Of a stretch of 64,000 nucleotides of DNA, positions 44,393-52,229 are shown one piece after another. A model generated the notes under the pieces. That model was not told the origin of the DNA. It worked only from the letters and a program-made list of their open reading frames with translations, and made no database searches. Source of the DNA: OLB6 sp964467455 (GTDB lineage Bacteria > Bacteroidota > Ignavibacteria > Kapaibacteriales > Kapaibacteriaceae); contig CAYXQJ010000001.1 in the NCBI GenBank assembly GCA_964467455.1, positions 186,001-250,000 on the forward strand, read 5' to 3'. Both the position numbers and the translations under genes were made by a program. How positions within the stretch are numbered: position 1 is the stretch's first letter; each line of letters starts with the position of its first letter.

Positions 44393-44686
44393 TCAGGCGA
44401 TCTCTGTGCTCACCGAATACTGCACGTCCTTGGCAAGGGCGTAGACAGCATCGATGATATCGGCGACCGGTTTGGTCGACTCGGGATCGTCCGAGGCATC
44501 ATAGGCCTCTTGAGACGGATACACAAACACTTCTTGGAAACGATTGTGTTGACCTTGCTCTTCGTACACGGTATACGCAGCTTCGCCTTGGGCAAAATGT
44601 GCCTTGAGCTTTTCAACTAACCCAAGATACTCGGCGCGTTTGCCGTCAGGGATCGTGTAAGAGATTCGGAATTGTACGCGGGGCAT
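44393..44686 (-). CDS. Small ABM-type dimeric alpha/beta protein
   Basis: A 97-residue protein with the beta-alpha-beta pattern of antibiotic-biosynthesis-monooxygenase-like dimers: a first strand (PRVQFRISYTI), a helix (YLGLVEKLKAHF), a second strand pair (AYTVYEEQGQHNRFQEVFVYP), then another helix. The activity cannot be read; members range from quinol oxidases to haem-degrading proteins. It lies between two glycosyltransferase genes, 13 bases before the GT4 gene. Confidence is good for the fold, low for the role. Confidence 0.65.
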   Translation of the reverse strand: MPRVQFRISYTIPDGKRAEYLGLVEKLKAHFAQGEAAYTVYEEQGQHNRFQEVFVYPSQEAYDASDDPESTKPVADIIDAVYALAKDVQYSVSTEIA

Positions 44687-44732
44687 TGGTGACCGACCAG
44701 CTGTTAAGAATTATCGTGCAAAATACGTTTTA

Positions 44733-45716
44733 TCAAGCACTTGGACCGTCAGAATTATTCACACGGAGTAGGTCGACGGCTGCATCGAGGACTGCCTCTT
44801 TCCGGATGTCGGAGGTCCGTCCGTCCGTCTCCGGGACGAGAACGCGGTACCGATCGGTGCCAAGCGGATACCATTCAGTGGAATTGGGACGCGCATTGAA
44901 CAGAGCCACAACCGGCACGTTGGCTGCCGCCGCAATGTGAACGGGCGCTGAATCTGCACTGATCACCAACCGGGCATTCGCATACAGATCGACCAGGTCC
45001 TGCAACGATCCAACCTGTCGTCCGAGCTCGACCGTCAACTCCGGAAATCGCGTTGATAGTTCCATTCGGAGCCACTCAGCGTTTTCCATGGTCCAGTTGC
45101 GAGCCGGATCCCTGGTTTGGGTATTGATCACAATGGAGGGGGCTGGTGTTCCCCGTGCCTGGACGTACGGGCGGGGCGCAGGCTCCGAACGATCTCCGCA
45201 TGCAAGCATGGCAGTACGCAGGATCGGCACGGCTACATGCTCTTGAAATCGACGCCGTATCGCTACCGTATCGAAGAACGCCCCGTAGTCTGCAGCCCGC
45301 TTCTCATCGGCGAAGGTTGCGCACCACGGCCGACCCGTTGCACAAACACTGAGCACAGCATTTCGCGTCCGAGAAGTGAAGGTCGTTGCCAGGATCAGAT
45401 CGTAGCGAGTTCGTCGAATGAAGCGGATACAGCTGATCAGGTCGGACATTGTTGGACGTTTCCATGGCAGGACGATGTGTTCTGCGATGTTCGGGTCCTG
45501 GTGGACCAATTCCGCGTTGAGATCGGAAGCGATCACATCGATCGTAACATCACCGCGCTCATGGAGCCATCGATACATTGGTGTTGTCACCACATAGTCG
45601 CCGATCCGCTCATGTTGAAACACAAGGATCCGCATTGGGCTACCAGACACAAGGGGGCGTCCTCGTCCGCCTTTTAGCAGCCGTAACGTTGAGAAGATCA
45701 AGGATCGTAGTGTCAT
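44733..45716 (-). CDS. Second glycosyltransferase family 9 protein
   Basis: The 327-residue protein opens with a basic, hydrophobic segment and MRILVFQHERIGDYVVTTPMYRWLHE, the GT9 nucleotide-binding start, and has ISADSAPVHIAAAANVPVVALF at the donor site. It differs clearly from the GT9 at 42134, so the pair is not a recent duplication. The start at 45716 has GGGG five bases upstream; a later ATG at codon 28 is possible. A terminator for the cytochrome gene lies just upstream, so this gene starts a new transcript. Confidence 0.85.
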   Translation of the reverse strand: MTLRSLIFSTLRLLKGGRGRPLVSGSPMRILVFQHERIGDYVVTTPMYRWLHERGDVTIDVIASDLNAELVHQDPNIAEHIVLPWKRPTMSDLISCIRFIRRTRYDLILATTFTSRTRNAVLSVCATGRPWCATFADEKRAADYGAFFDTVAIRRRFQEHVAVPILRTAMLACGDRSEPAPRPYVQARGTPAPSIVINTQTRDPARNWTMENAEWLRMELSTRFPELTVELGRQVGSLQDLVDLYANARLVISADSAPVHIAAAANVPVVALFNARPNSTEWYPLGTDRYRVLVPETDGRTSDIRKEAVLDAAVDLLRVNNSDGPSA

Positions 45717-45733
45717 TCCCCTACCAAGCCGAT

Positions 45734-45761
45734 AAAAAAAGGCCCTGCGGTGAACCGCAGG
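45734..45761 (-). terminator. Rho-independent terminator after the cytochrome c gene
   Basis: On the minus strand a seven-base perfect stem (CCTGCGG with its complement and a four-base loop) precedes a run of seven T, 31 bases after the cytochrome stop. It closes the cbb3 locus. Confidence 0.88.
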
Positions 45762-45792
45762 ACCTCGAAAAATACCGAAAGCTTTGTGAGCC

Positions 45793-46206
45793 TTACTTCA
45801 CTTTACCTTTTTTCTTGGCAGCCGTGACTTGTGCGACGGTGACCTTGCCTTTGGAGTTGCCAAAGTTGGTGAACACATAGGTCATCACATCGGCGATGTC
45901 TTGATCCGTATACTTCTTCGGCAGCGGCGCCATCACACCGTTATACTCTTGACCGTTGACCTTGACCTTGCCACTCTTGCCGAACACGACCTCGCGGATC
46001 AGTGTCTCAACAGACTGCGCTTTGATGTAGTCGCTCTTTTCAAGCGGCGGATAGATCTTCGGCATGCCCTTGCCAGTCTCCTGGTGACACGTCTTGCAGT
46101 ATTCGGTGTAGATCTTCTTGCCCTTTGCGGCATCTTGAGCGGTGCCCACGGCTGTGGCACCAAAAAGCACGGCTAGGACGAGGACCCCAGCGATCGAGCG
46201 GAACAT
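45793..46206 (-). CDS. Mono-haem cytochrome c
   Basis: The 137-residue protein starts at 46206 (MFRSIAG), which gives a signal peptide ending near residue 23 (GTAQ), one CKTCH haem motif (37-41), a probable axial methionine in GVMAPLPKKYTDQDIADVMTYVF, and a lysine-rich tail. Frame upstream of 46206 is AT-rich and holds a promoter, so the longer start is unlikely. It is the last gene of the cbb3 block but has its own TATATTTG promoter element and a terminator, so it can be transcribed alone. It may bring electrons to the oxidase. Confidence 0.88.
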   Translation of the reverse strand: MFRSIAGVLVLAVLFGATAVGTAQDAAKGKKIYTEYCKTCHQETGKGMPKIYPPLEKSDYIKAQSVETLIREVVFGKSGKVKVNGQEYNGVMAPLPKKYTDQDIADVMTYVFTNFGNSKGKVTVAQVTAAKKKGKVK

Positions 46207-46237
46207 GTTGAACTCCGAATGAATGGTGATGTTTAGA

Positions 46238-46245
46238 CAAATATA
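46238..46245 (-). promoter_or_regulatory. Putative promoter element for the cytochrome c gene
   Basis: TATATTTG on the minus strand matches TAnnTTTG exactly and lies 31 bases before the ATG at 46206. GGAG stands eight bases before that ATG. A canonical TTTG at -33 is not clear. Confidence 0.6.
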
Positions 46246-46264
46246 AGACGTTTTTGTCCGAATC

Positions 46265-46981
46265 TTAATTGTGACTACAGCACTCAGCGTGATGCTCCTC
46301 AACCGGCGGCTTCGGAGAGATCAGCGGGATGCCCAACCCCATACCGCGCAGCACAATGACACTTCCAAGCATCAGGGCGATCAACGGCATCGCAAGACGG
46401 TATCTACCTTTCAATTTGGAAGTCAACCAGCCCCCTCCCATCGAAAGAACGGACATAACGGGCAGCGTACCCAGTCCGAAGAAGCTCATGAAGATGGCCC
46501 CATCGACCGGTGAGGTGGTGGCAGCAGAACCGAAGATCGCCGCCAGAACGAGTCCGCATGGCAACAGTCCATTAACGGCGCCCAGGCCGAACATCGCGCC
46601 AATGGAACGGCGCTTCAACAACTGTCCCAGGGTGGACCGCACCGGTGCGGTCAGGCGCAAGATCGGTCCGTTTGAGACGATAGAACGGTGCCACAACAAT
46701 TGCATGGTCGCTGCGATGACCATCATTGACCCGGCGACAATAGAGATGATCCGCTCATAGCCGGCGAGAGCCACAGCACCGGTTCCGAGACCAACAATGG
46801 CCCCTAACACTGCATACGTCATGATACGGCCAAACTGATATGCCAAACGGCCGAACAGATAGTGCGATCGTGTAGTGTGCTCAGAGGAGGGTAACGCCAA
46901 GGCGATCGGCCCGCACATACCGGCGCAATGCATGCTGCCGGCAAGTCCGATCAAGAATCCACTAAAGAGATGGAGTTCCAT
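46265..46981 (-). CDS. SafE/TauE-type membrane protein of the cbb3 locus
   Basis: The 238-residue protein has six or seven membrane helices and starts with the GSMHCAGMCGPIAL motif, which marks the sulfite exporter TauE/SafE-like (UreH-type) proteins commonly found in cbb3 oxidase loci. A second GLLPCGLV motif begins the second half. The C-terminal tail (EEHHAECCSHN) is rich in His and Cys, as if to bind copper. It follows ccoH by two bases. I infer a role in metal handling for the oxidase rather than sulfite export; direct evidence is lacking. Confidence 0.82.
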   Translation of the reverse strand: MELHLFSGFLIGLAGSMHCAGMCGPIALALPSSEHTTRSHYLFGRLAYQFGRIMTYAVLGAIVGLGTGAVALAGYERIISIVAGSMMVIAATMQLLWHRSIVSNGPILRLTAPVRSTLGQLLKRRSIGAMFGLGAVNGLLPCGLVLAAIFGSAATTSPVDGAIFMSFFGLGTLPVMSVLSMGGGWLTSKLKGRYRLAMPLIALMLGSVIVLRGMGLGIPLISPKPPVEEHHAECCSHN

Positions 46982-46983
46982 CG

Positions 46984-47433
46984 TTACTTGATCTCGACGG
47001 ATTCAACAAGTTCATACTTCTTATCACCAACCGACCACTGCATTGTGACCGTCCACTTGCCTTGTTCGAGTCCGGATGTTGGTATCACCATGCGACCTTG
47101 TTCATCAGGCGCAAGTTCGATCTGTTGATCTCGATGCGTCGTTGTGGCACGATACAGCGTCACGTTTCCTTTCAACGACGCCAGATCCGCAGTCGGGACA
47201 TGCACGATGATCGAACCTTGTTCAGCAGCGATCGACGCTCCACTGCCAAGTTGAGCAGCATTGTGGCGTGCCGCCATGGTGGCATCGTGCACGAGACTGT
47301 GCTCGTAATAGTCCGTCCGTACAAGATCGACTTCTTGAGTCAATGCAAATCCGACGAAGCCAAGTGTTGCAAGAGCAAAGGTCGTGTAGACGATACCGAT
47401 GCGCCAACCCCAATGCAATTTCATGGTACTCAT
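46984..47433 (-). CDS. FixH/CcoH-like cbb3 oxidase assembly protein
   Basis: The 149-residue protein has one N-terminal membrane helix after KLHWGWRIGIVYTTFA and a periplasmic Ig-like part with a FixH-like pattern (DYYEHSLVHDATMAARHNA, then strands such as GKWTVTMQWSVGDKKYELVESVEI). CcoH stabilises the cbb3 oxidase during assembly. The ATG overlaps the ccoG stop as ATGA. FixH proteins are weakly conserved, and position next to ccoG supports the call. Confidence 0.82.
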   Translation of the reverse strand: MSTMKLHWGWRIGIVYTTFALATLGFVGFALTQEVDLVRTDYYEHSLVHDATMAARHNAAQLGSGASIAAEQGSIIVHVPTADLASLKGNVTLYRATTTHRDQQIELAPDEQGRMVIPTSGLEQGKWTVTMQWSVGDKKYELVESVEIK

Positions 47434-48890
47434 GGTCCTACGAATGATGTTGTGACGGTCTTGACGACCTGACCGTTCGACTCGATATTGACGACGATCT
47501 TCGTATCCGGTGTCGTCTTTGTCCCTTCCGGCAAGATCAGCATGAAGCGTCCCTTCAGGATCTGCTGAGGATCGACAGTAAAATCTAAGCCCAGCGGCTT
47601 CAGGACAGCACCCGTAGGGTTGACGACTCTCAACGTATACGGCAGTGGATCGCTGGTCTTATTGATGATCTGCAATCGGTAGAAATTACCGATCCCATCG
47701 GGCATTTTGACCCATGTTGTTCCCTCCTGACGCAGGACAACAACATCGAGATCACTACGAAGGGCAAACAAGGTGATGACGGCTGCCATGAGAACCGACC
47801 AGATCACGAGATAGGCCTTGATGCGACGGGTAAAGATCTTGCTCTCCCCTTCTTCAACGGCCTTCAGACTGCTATACCGCACCAATCCTTTGGGAAGCCC
47901 GACCTTGTCCATGACCTCGTCACAGGCGTCGATACAGGCCGTACAATTCACACATTCCAATTGAATGCCGTTGCGGATATCAATACCCGTTGGACAGACG
48001 GTGACACATTGATAACAATCAACACAATCGCCATGACCGTCGGGTCGCTTGAATGCTTCCGTCGAATTCGCTACGGACTTCTTGACCTCAGTGTCATGTC
48101 TCGTCCACTTTGATCGTCCGCTTTCAGCTTCACCACGCTTGAAATCATACGTGATCGCAACGGTGTTCTCATCCACCAAGGCCGACATATAGCGTCCGTA
48201 AGGACATGCGATCAGACATGCCTGTTCACGGAATCGATAGAAGACCATGAAGAACACAAACGTGAACACGATGAGTCCGGCGAAGAGTTCGATATGTGCT
48301 GCCGGACCATCAACGATGTAGCGGACAAGAACATCACTCGACAGGATATACGATAGGAATGTGTTCGCTATGGCGAAGGAGATCGCAAAGAAGATCCCGA
48401 CCTTGAGTGATGCCCGCCACGTGCGGTCCCAGTTCCACGGTCCGGCATGGCGCTGGGCCTGTTCCTTGGGTCCACCTTCGATCCACCATTCGATCTTTCG
48501 GAAGACCATCTCCATAAAAATGGTCTGCGGACACAACCAGCCGCACCACAGTCGACCAAGCGTTGCTGTAAACACAACGATGGTCACCACCGTGGTGAGA
48601 AACATCAACGCAACCAGGTAGAAATCGTTCGGCCAGAACGGAACACCGAAGAACACGAACTCGCGTTCGATGATGTTGAGGAGGAGGAACTGCTTGCCCC
48701 CTACCTTGACGTGGGGTGCGATGAATAAGAACGCGAGCAGGAACCAACTGAGGATGGTCCGATACTTTGTGAACCGTCCGTTCGGTTTGCGGGCATAGAT
48801 CCAGCGACGTTTCCCGTCGGGTCGGATACTTGCGAGTTCTGCCCGAAAACGTTCGTGATCGTCAACAAGGTCTAGATCGATGACAGACAT
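47430..48890 (-). CDS. ccoG: cbb3 oxidase accessory ferredoxin CcoG
   Basis: The 486-residue protein has several membrane helices, an LWCGWLCPQTIF motif, an AC-PYGRYMSALV segment, two 4Fe-4S clusters (CVDCYQCVTVCPTG and CVNCTACIDACDEV), and a periplasmic IgG-like end. CcoG reduces Cu(II) for insertion into cbb3 oxidase. The start at 48890 (MSVIDL) was preferred, since the longer frame runs through a hairpin in the intergenic gap. ccoH follows with ATGA overlap. Confidence 0.94.
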   Translation of the reverse strand: MSVIDLDLVDDHERFRAELASIRPDGKRRWIYARKPNGRFTKYRTILSWFLLAFLFIAPHVKVGGKQFLLLNIIEREFVFFGVPFWPNDFYLVALMFLTTVVTIVVFTATLGRLWCGWLCPQTIFMEMVFRKIEWWIEGGPKEQAQRHAGPWNWDRTWRASLKVGIFFAISFAIANTFLSYILSSDVLVRYIVDGPAAHIELFAGLIVFTFVFFMVFYRFREQACLIACPYGRYMSALVDENTVAITYDFKRGEAESGRSKWTRHDTEVKKSVANSTEAFKRPDGHGDCVDCYQCVTVCPTGIDIRNGIQLECVNCTACIDACDEVMDKVGLPKGLVRYSSLKAVEEGESKIFTRRIKAYLVIWSVLMAAVITLFALRSDLDVVVLRQEGTTWVKMPDGIGNFYRLQIINKTSDPLPYTLRVVNPTGAVLKPLGLDFTVDPQQILKGRFMLILPEGTKTTPDTKIVVNIESNGQVVKTVTTSFVGP

Positions 48891-48918
48891 GGTGTGGTGA
48901 TCCCATCGGATGAAGAAC

Positions 48919-48954
48919 GACCCACTTGCATAAGCGAACTTAGACAAGTGGGTC
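48919..48954. repeat. Long hairpin between ccoP and ccoG
   Basis: An inverted repeat of ten bases (GACCCACTTG and its complement) encloses a two-by-two mismatch and an inner four-base stem TAAG/CTTA with a four-base loop (TTCG on the transcribed strand). No T-run follows, so it is not a classic terminator. It lies between the ccoP stop (48975) and ccoG start (48890). It may protect or separate the two parts of the operon mRNA. Confidence 0.8.
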
Positions 48955-48974
48955 TGAATGGTCTATGACATTGG

Positions 48975-49598
48975 TCACTGAGCCGGTGGTGCCGTTTCTG
49001 CCGGTGGACAGACGACGTCGCGCCCTTCTTCGATGGGTTTCGGATCCGGAGGATTCGAACCCTTCATCGAGATGATATAGGATGCGACCTGCAATAGCTC
49101 CTGATCACTGAGTTTATTCGTCGAGCCATACGGTAGCATGCCCTTTTCCGGGAAGCCCGATTTGATGTTGGCAACGATCTCTTCGATCGAGCAGCCGTGG
49201 ATCCAATAGTCATCGGTCAGGTTGGGTCCGACCTGGCCACCAAGGTCTTCGCGATGGCAGGTCATACACAGACTGTTGGTGCTATTGAAGATCTCTTTGC
49301 CTTTCGCCAACGATGAGGCATCTGTCAGAAGTGCGATCTTGACCTCCGGTCCCTTCGGGGCACTTGCCATCATCGCCTTTGCTTCTTCCACTTCCGCGGC
49401 ATATTCCAGTTCCGGGGTCTTGGGACCGTACCACAAGATGTTCCAATCACTACCACCATAGACGTGATAGTAGAACATATAGATGGCACTCATGATGATC
49501 GTAAAGTAGAAACCATACAACCACCAACGCGGAAGATTGTTGTCGTACTCCTGAATACCATCCGCTTCGTGATCGAGGAGTTTGTCTTTATCTGCCAT
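48975..49598 (-). CDS. ccoP: cbb3 oxidase subunit III, single-haem CcoP
   Basis: The 207-residue protein starts with the CcoP membrane-anchor region (YDNNLPRWWLYGFYFTIIMS) and has one CMTCH haem motif (111-115) with a likely axial methionine in FPEKGMLPYG. Classical CcoP proteins have about 300 residues and two CxxCH motifs; here the second domain is absent. The Pro-rich tail (PPAETAPPAQ) has one more cysteine. The gene is two bases after ccoQ. Confidence 0.92.
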   Translation of the reverse strand: MADKDKLLDHEADGIQEYDNNLPRWWLYGFYFTIIMSAIYMFYYHVYGGSDWNILWYGPKTPELEYAAEVEEAKAMMASAPKGPEVKIALLTDASSLAKGKEIFNSTNSLCMTCHREDLGGQVGPNLTDDYWIHGCSIEEIVANIKSGFPEKGMLPYGSTNKLSDQELLQVASYIISMKGSNPPDPKPIEEGRDVVCPPAETAPPAQ

Positions 49599-49600
49599 GG

Positions 49601-49807
49601 TCAGCTCCGTGTCATTGTATGCGTTGTTAGAAGATCGGTGGTCGGTACACCCTCATCGAACGGCTGATTTGCTTGGACATTCAGTAGCTGTCGGTCAGCC
49701 CTGAAATACCAGATCGTAAGTCCGATAAAGAAGGAGAAGAACAGAGCGAGTGCAACGATCGGATAGTACTCGATGCCGGGAATGCTTGCGAGAACGTTCT
49801 TATACAT
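49601..49807 (-). CDS. ccoQ: cbb3 oxidase subunit CcoQ
   Basis: A 68-residue protein with one membrane helix (about 14-36, YPIVALALFFSFFIGLTIWYF), followed by RADRQ and a hydrophilic tail. Size, single helix and place between ccoNO and ccoP mark it as the small CcoQ/FixQ subunit, which stabilises the complex. It lies three bases after ccoNO and two before ccoP. Confidence 0.85.
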   Translation of the reverse strand: MYKNVLASIPGIEYYPIVALALFFSFFIGLTIWYFRADRQLLNVQANQPFDEGVPTTDLLTTHTMTRS

Positions 49808-49810
49808 CGA

Positions 49811-51988
49811 TCACTTCCCTTCTGCCGATGCGACCGGCTCTTTTTTGATATCCGTACCCAAGCGCTGCAGATAGGCGATCATGGCGATGATCTCCTTATT
49901 CGCGTCCACACCTTCGATGCCAGAGCCCTTGAGACTCTCAGCGATCTCTGCGGCTTGCTTCTTTAGGTCACTTACTGCCTGCGTAGCATATCCTTCCGGA
50001 TACGGGACTCCGAGCTTCTGCATCGTCAGGATCTTTCCTTCGGTATGCGAAACGTCGAGATCACTGTCATACATCCACGGATACGATGGCATGATCGAGT
50101 TCGGCGATGTCGAACGCGGTTCCATCATGTGCTTCCAGTGCCAGGCATCCGGATATTTACCGCCAACGCGGTGAAGGTCCGGACCTGTGCGCTTCGATCC
50201 CCATTGGAACGGGTGATCATAGACGAACTCACCCACGTGCGAATATTGTCCGTAGCGCTCGGTCTCAGATCTGAATGGACGCACCATCTGCGAGTGACAG
50301 GTATAGCACCCTTCACGGACGTAGATATCTCGTCCTTCCAATTCAAGGGGCGTGTATGGCGTGACACTGCTGATCGTAGGCACGTTCGACTTTACGAGGG
50401 CCGTTGGAACGAACTCGACAACACCACCGATGAGTACGGCAACGAAGACCCAGATCGAAAAACGAAGCGGTCGGCCTTCTAGGATACGGTGCCAGCCTTC
50501 TTTGTGCGCAGCTGCGGCCTTGTGCTCGGCCATGCGGTTGACAACTTGTACTTCTTCGTTCGCCAGCAGTGAACCACTCTTGGCCGTCTTGTAGATGTTG
50601 TACACACCTACGCAGGCACCAACGAGATATAAGGTGCCGCCGATAGAACGCATGATGTACATCGGAATAAGCTGCGTCACCGTCTCAAGGAAGTTCGGAT
50701 ACTGCAACGTTCCGTCCGGCAGGAACTGCTTCCACATCAGGGATTGCGTGATGCCGCCCCAGTACATCGGGATGACGTAGATGAGAACGCCAAGCGTCAT
50801 CAACCAGAAGTGCCAGTTTGCAAGTGAGACCGAATACAGCTTGGTGCGATAGATACGCGGGAAGATGTAGTACAGCATGGCAAAGGCCAGACCGCCGTTC
50901 CACAACAGGGCACCCAAGTGGACGTGCGCAATGATGTAGTCCGTGTAGTGCGTGATCGCGTTGATGTTCTTCAGCGACATCATCGGACCTTCGAACGTAG
51001 ACATACCGTAGGCCGTAATACCAACAACCAAGAACTTCAACACAGGGTCGGTGCGAACCTTGTCCCAAGCGCCGCGAAGCGTGAGTAGACCGTTGACCAT
51101 GCCGCCCCATGACGGAGCGATGAGCATGAAGGAGAAGACCACACCGAGGGACTGTGCCCAGTTCGGCAGAGCCGTATAGAGCAAGTGGTGGGGGCCGGCC
51201 CAGATGTACAGGAAGATCAGAGCCCAGAAGTGGACGATCGACAGTCGATACGAGAACACCGGACGATCAGCCGCCTTCGGAATAAAGTAGTACATGATGC
51301 CGAGGAACGGAGTCGTGAGGAAGAAGGCCACAGCATTGTGACCATACCACCACTGCACCAAGGCGTCTTGTACACCGGCATACATGGAATAGCTCTTGAG
51401 CAACGATACCGGCAGCTCGAAGCTGTTCACGACGTGCAGGAGAGCGACCGTTAGGAATGTTGCGATGTAGAACCAGATCGCTACGTACATGTGCTTTTCT
51501 TTACGGCGAGCGATCGTGCCAAGCATATTCCAGCCAAAGATCACCCACACAACGGCGATCGCGATGTCGATCGGCCACTCAAGCTCAGCATATTCTTTGC
51601 TGGTTGTGATACCAAGTGGCAACGTCAGAGCCGCACTCACAATGATCGTCTGCCAGCCCCAGAAGTGGATCTTGCTGAGCAGATCGCTATACATCCGCGT
51701 CTTACACAGTCGCTGGAGTGAATAATACACACCAAGGAAGATCGCATTGCCGGCAAAGGCAAAGATCACAGCATTGGTGTGCAACGGACGTAAACGACCG
51801 TAGGATAGAAAATCGAGTCCGCCAAGGAACTCAGGCCAATACAACTTGATGGCCACCAAGATGCCTACGAGGAAGCCAACGATCCCCCAGACCATGGCTG
51901 CCATCGCAAATAGTCGAACGATGTTGTTGTCATAGGCAACGGTCTCAACCTTGCCACCTGACGCGTTCGAATGTAGAGTTGATTCCAT
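49811..51988 (-). CDS. ccoN: cbb3 oxidase fused subunits I and II (CcoNO)
   Basis: The 725-residue protein combines CcoN (about 1-470, twelve helices) and CcoO (about 500-725). Visible metal ligands include His70 (RPLHTN, haem b), His217 (YGHNA) and His267/268 (GPHH) for CuB, and His355/His357 (HVH) for the haems. The CcoO part has one membrane helix (about 508-532) and a CYTCHS haem motif (561-565) followed by MVRPFRSETERYG. It reduces oxygen to water and pumps protons. The fusion is a form I recall from Bacteroidota and relatives. An 82-base gap with octamer repeats precedes the start. Confidence 0.97.
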   Translation of the reverse strand: MESTLHSNASGGKVETVAYDNNIVRLFAMAAMVWGIVGFLVGILVAIKLYWPEFLGGLDFLSYGRLRPLHTNAVIFAFAGNAIFLGVYYSLQRLCKTRMYSDLLSKIHFWGWQTIIVSAALTLPLGITTSKEYAELEWPIDIAIAVVWVIFGWNMLGTIARRKEKHMYVAIWFYIATFLTVALLHVVNSFELPVSLLKSYSMYAGVQDALVQWWYGHNAVAFFLTTPFLGIMYYFIPKAADRPVFSYRLSIVHFWALIFLYIWAGPHHLLYTALPNWAQSLGVVFSFMLIAPSWGGMVNGLLTLRGAWDKVRTDPVLKFLVVGITAYGMSTFEGPMMSLKNINAITHYTDYIIAHVHLGALLWNGGLAFAMLYYIFPRIYRTKLYSVSLANWHFWLMTLGVLIYVIPMYWGGITQSLMWKQFLPDGTLQYPNFLETVTQLIPMYIMRSIGGTLYLVGACVGVYNIYKTAKSGSLLANEEVQVVNRMAEHKAAAAHKEGWHRILEGRPLRFSIWVFVAVLIGGVVEFVPTALVKSNVPTISSVTPYTPLELEGRDIYVREGCYTCHSQMVRPFRSETERYGQYSHVGEFVYDHPFQWGSKRTGPDLHRVGGKYPDAWHWKHMMEPRSTSPNSIMPSYPWMYDSDLDVSHTEGKILTMQKLGVPYPEGYATQAVSDLKKQAAEIAESLKGSGIEGVDANKEIIAMIAYLQRLGTDIKKEPVASAEGK

Positions 51989-52005
51989 ACTCCCAACCCG
52001 GTAGT

Positions 52006-52053
52006 TAGTGTGTTAGTGTGCTAGTATGCTAGTATGCTAGTGTGCTAGTGTGC
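52006..52053. repeat. Six octamer units TAGTGTGC before ccoNO
   Basis: Six consecutive eight-base units, four TAGTGTGC/T and two TAGTATGC, occupy the gap between ccoS and ccoNO and end 17 bases before the ccoNO ATG. With the next array (52068-52091) they make up most of the gap. I see no promoter element there. Confidence 0.93.
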
Positions 52054-52067
52054 TCGATTCAATTGTT

Positions 52068-52091
52068 CGGTTATTCGGTTATTCGGTTATT
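52068..52091. repeat. Octamer repeat AATAACCG at the end of ccoS
   Basis: Three perfect units (read on the minus strand) with partial flanks. The array covers the end and stop codon of ccoS, as the same octamer does at the end of smpB (36626-36657), giving both proteins a C-terminal RITE. Confidence 0.95.
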
Positions 52092-52229
52092 CGAATCTTC
52101 GAATAACATCTTTACCGATGGTGTTTTCATGTCGTCGTATTGTCCGTTGCGGGTCGCCCACAAAAAAGCCAACAAGAACCCCCCGGCGACGCCGATGCTG
52201 CAGATCACCAATAGTGGCATTACCCCCAT
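52071..52229 (-). CDS. ccoS: cbb3 oxidase assembly protein CcoS
   Basis: A 52-residue protein: a membrane helix (about 5-25, PLLVICSIGVAGGFLLAFLW), then ATRNGQYDDMKTPSVKMLFED, the typical CcoS tail with its Gln-Tyr-Asp-Asp. GGAGGAG precedes the ATG, which overlaps the end of ccoI by ten bases. The last seven residues (SNNRITE) are repeat-encoded and not a family feature. CcoS is needed for cofactor insertion into cbb3 oxidase. Confidence 0.92.
   Translation of the reverse strand: MGVMPLLVICSIGVAGGFLLAFLWATRNGQYDDMKTPSVKMLFEDSNNRITE

Noticed and set aside
42134..45716. Tandem duplication of GT9 genes
   Set aside because: The two GT9 proteins differ widely outside the family motifs, so there is no sign of recent duplication.
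48919..48954. Terminator between ccoP and ccoG
   Set aside because: No T-run follows the stem on either strand.
52006..52091. CRISPR-like array
   Set aside because: Units are eight bases without spacers; simple tandem repeats.
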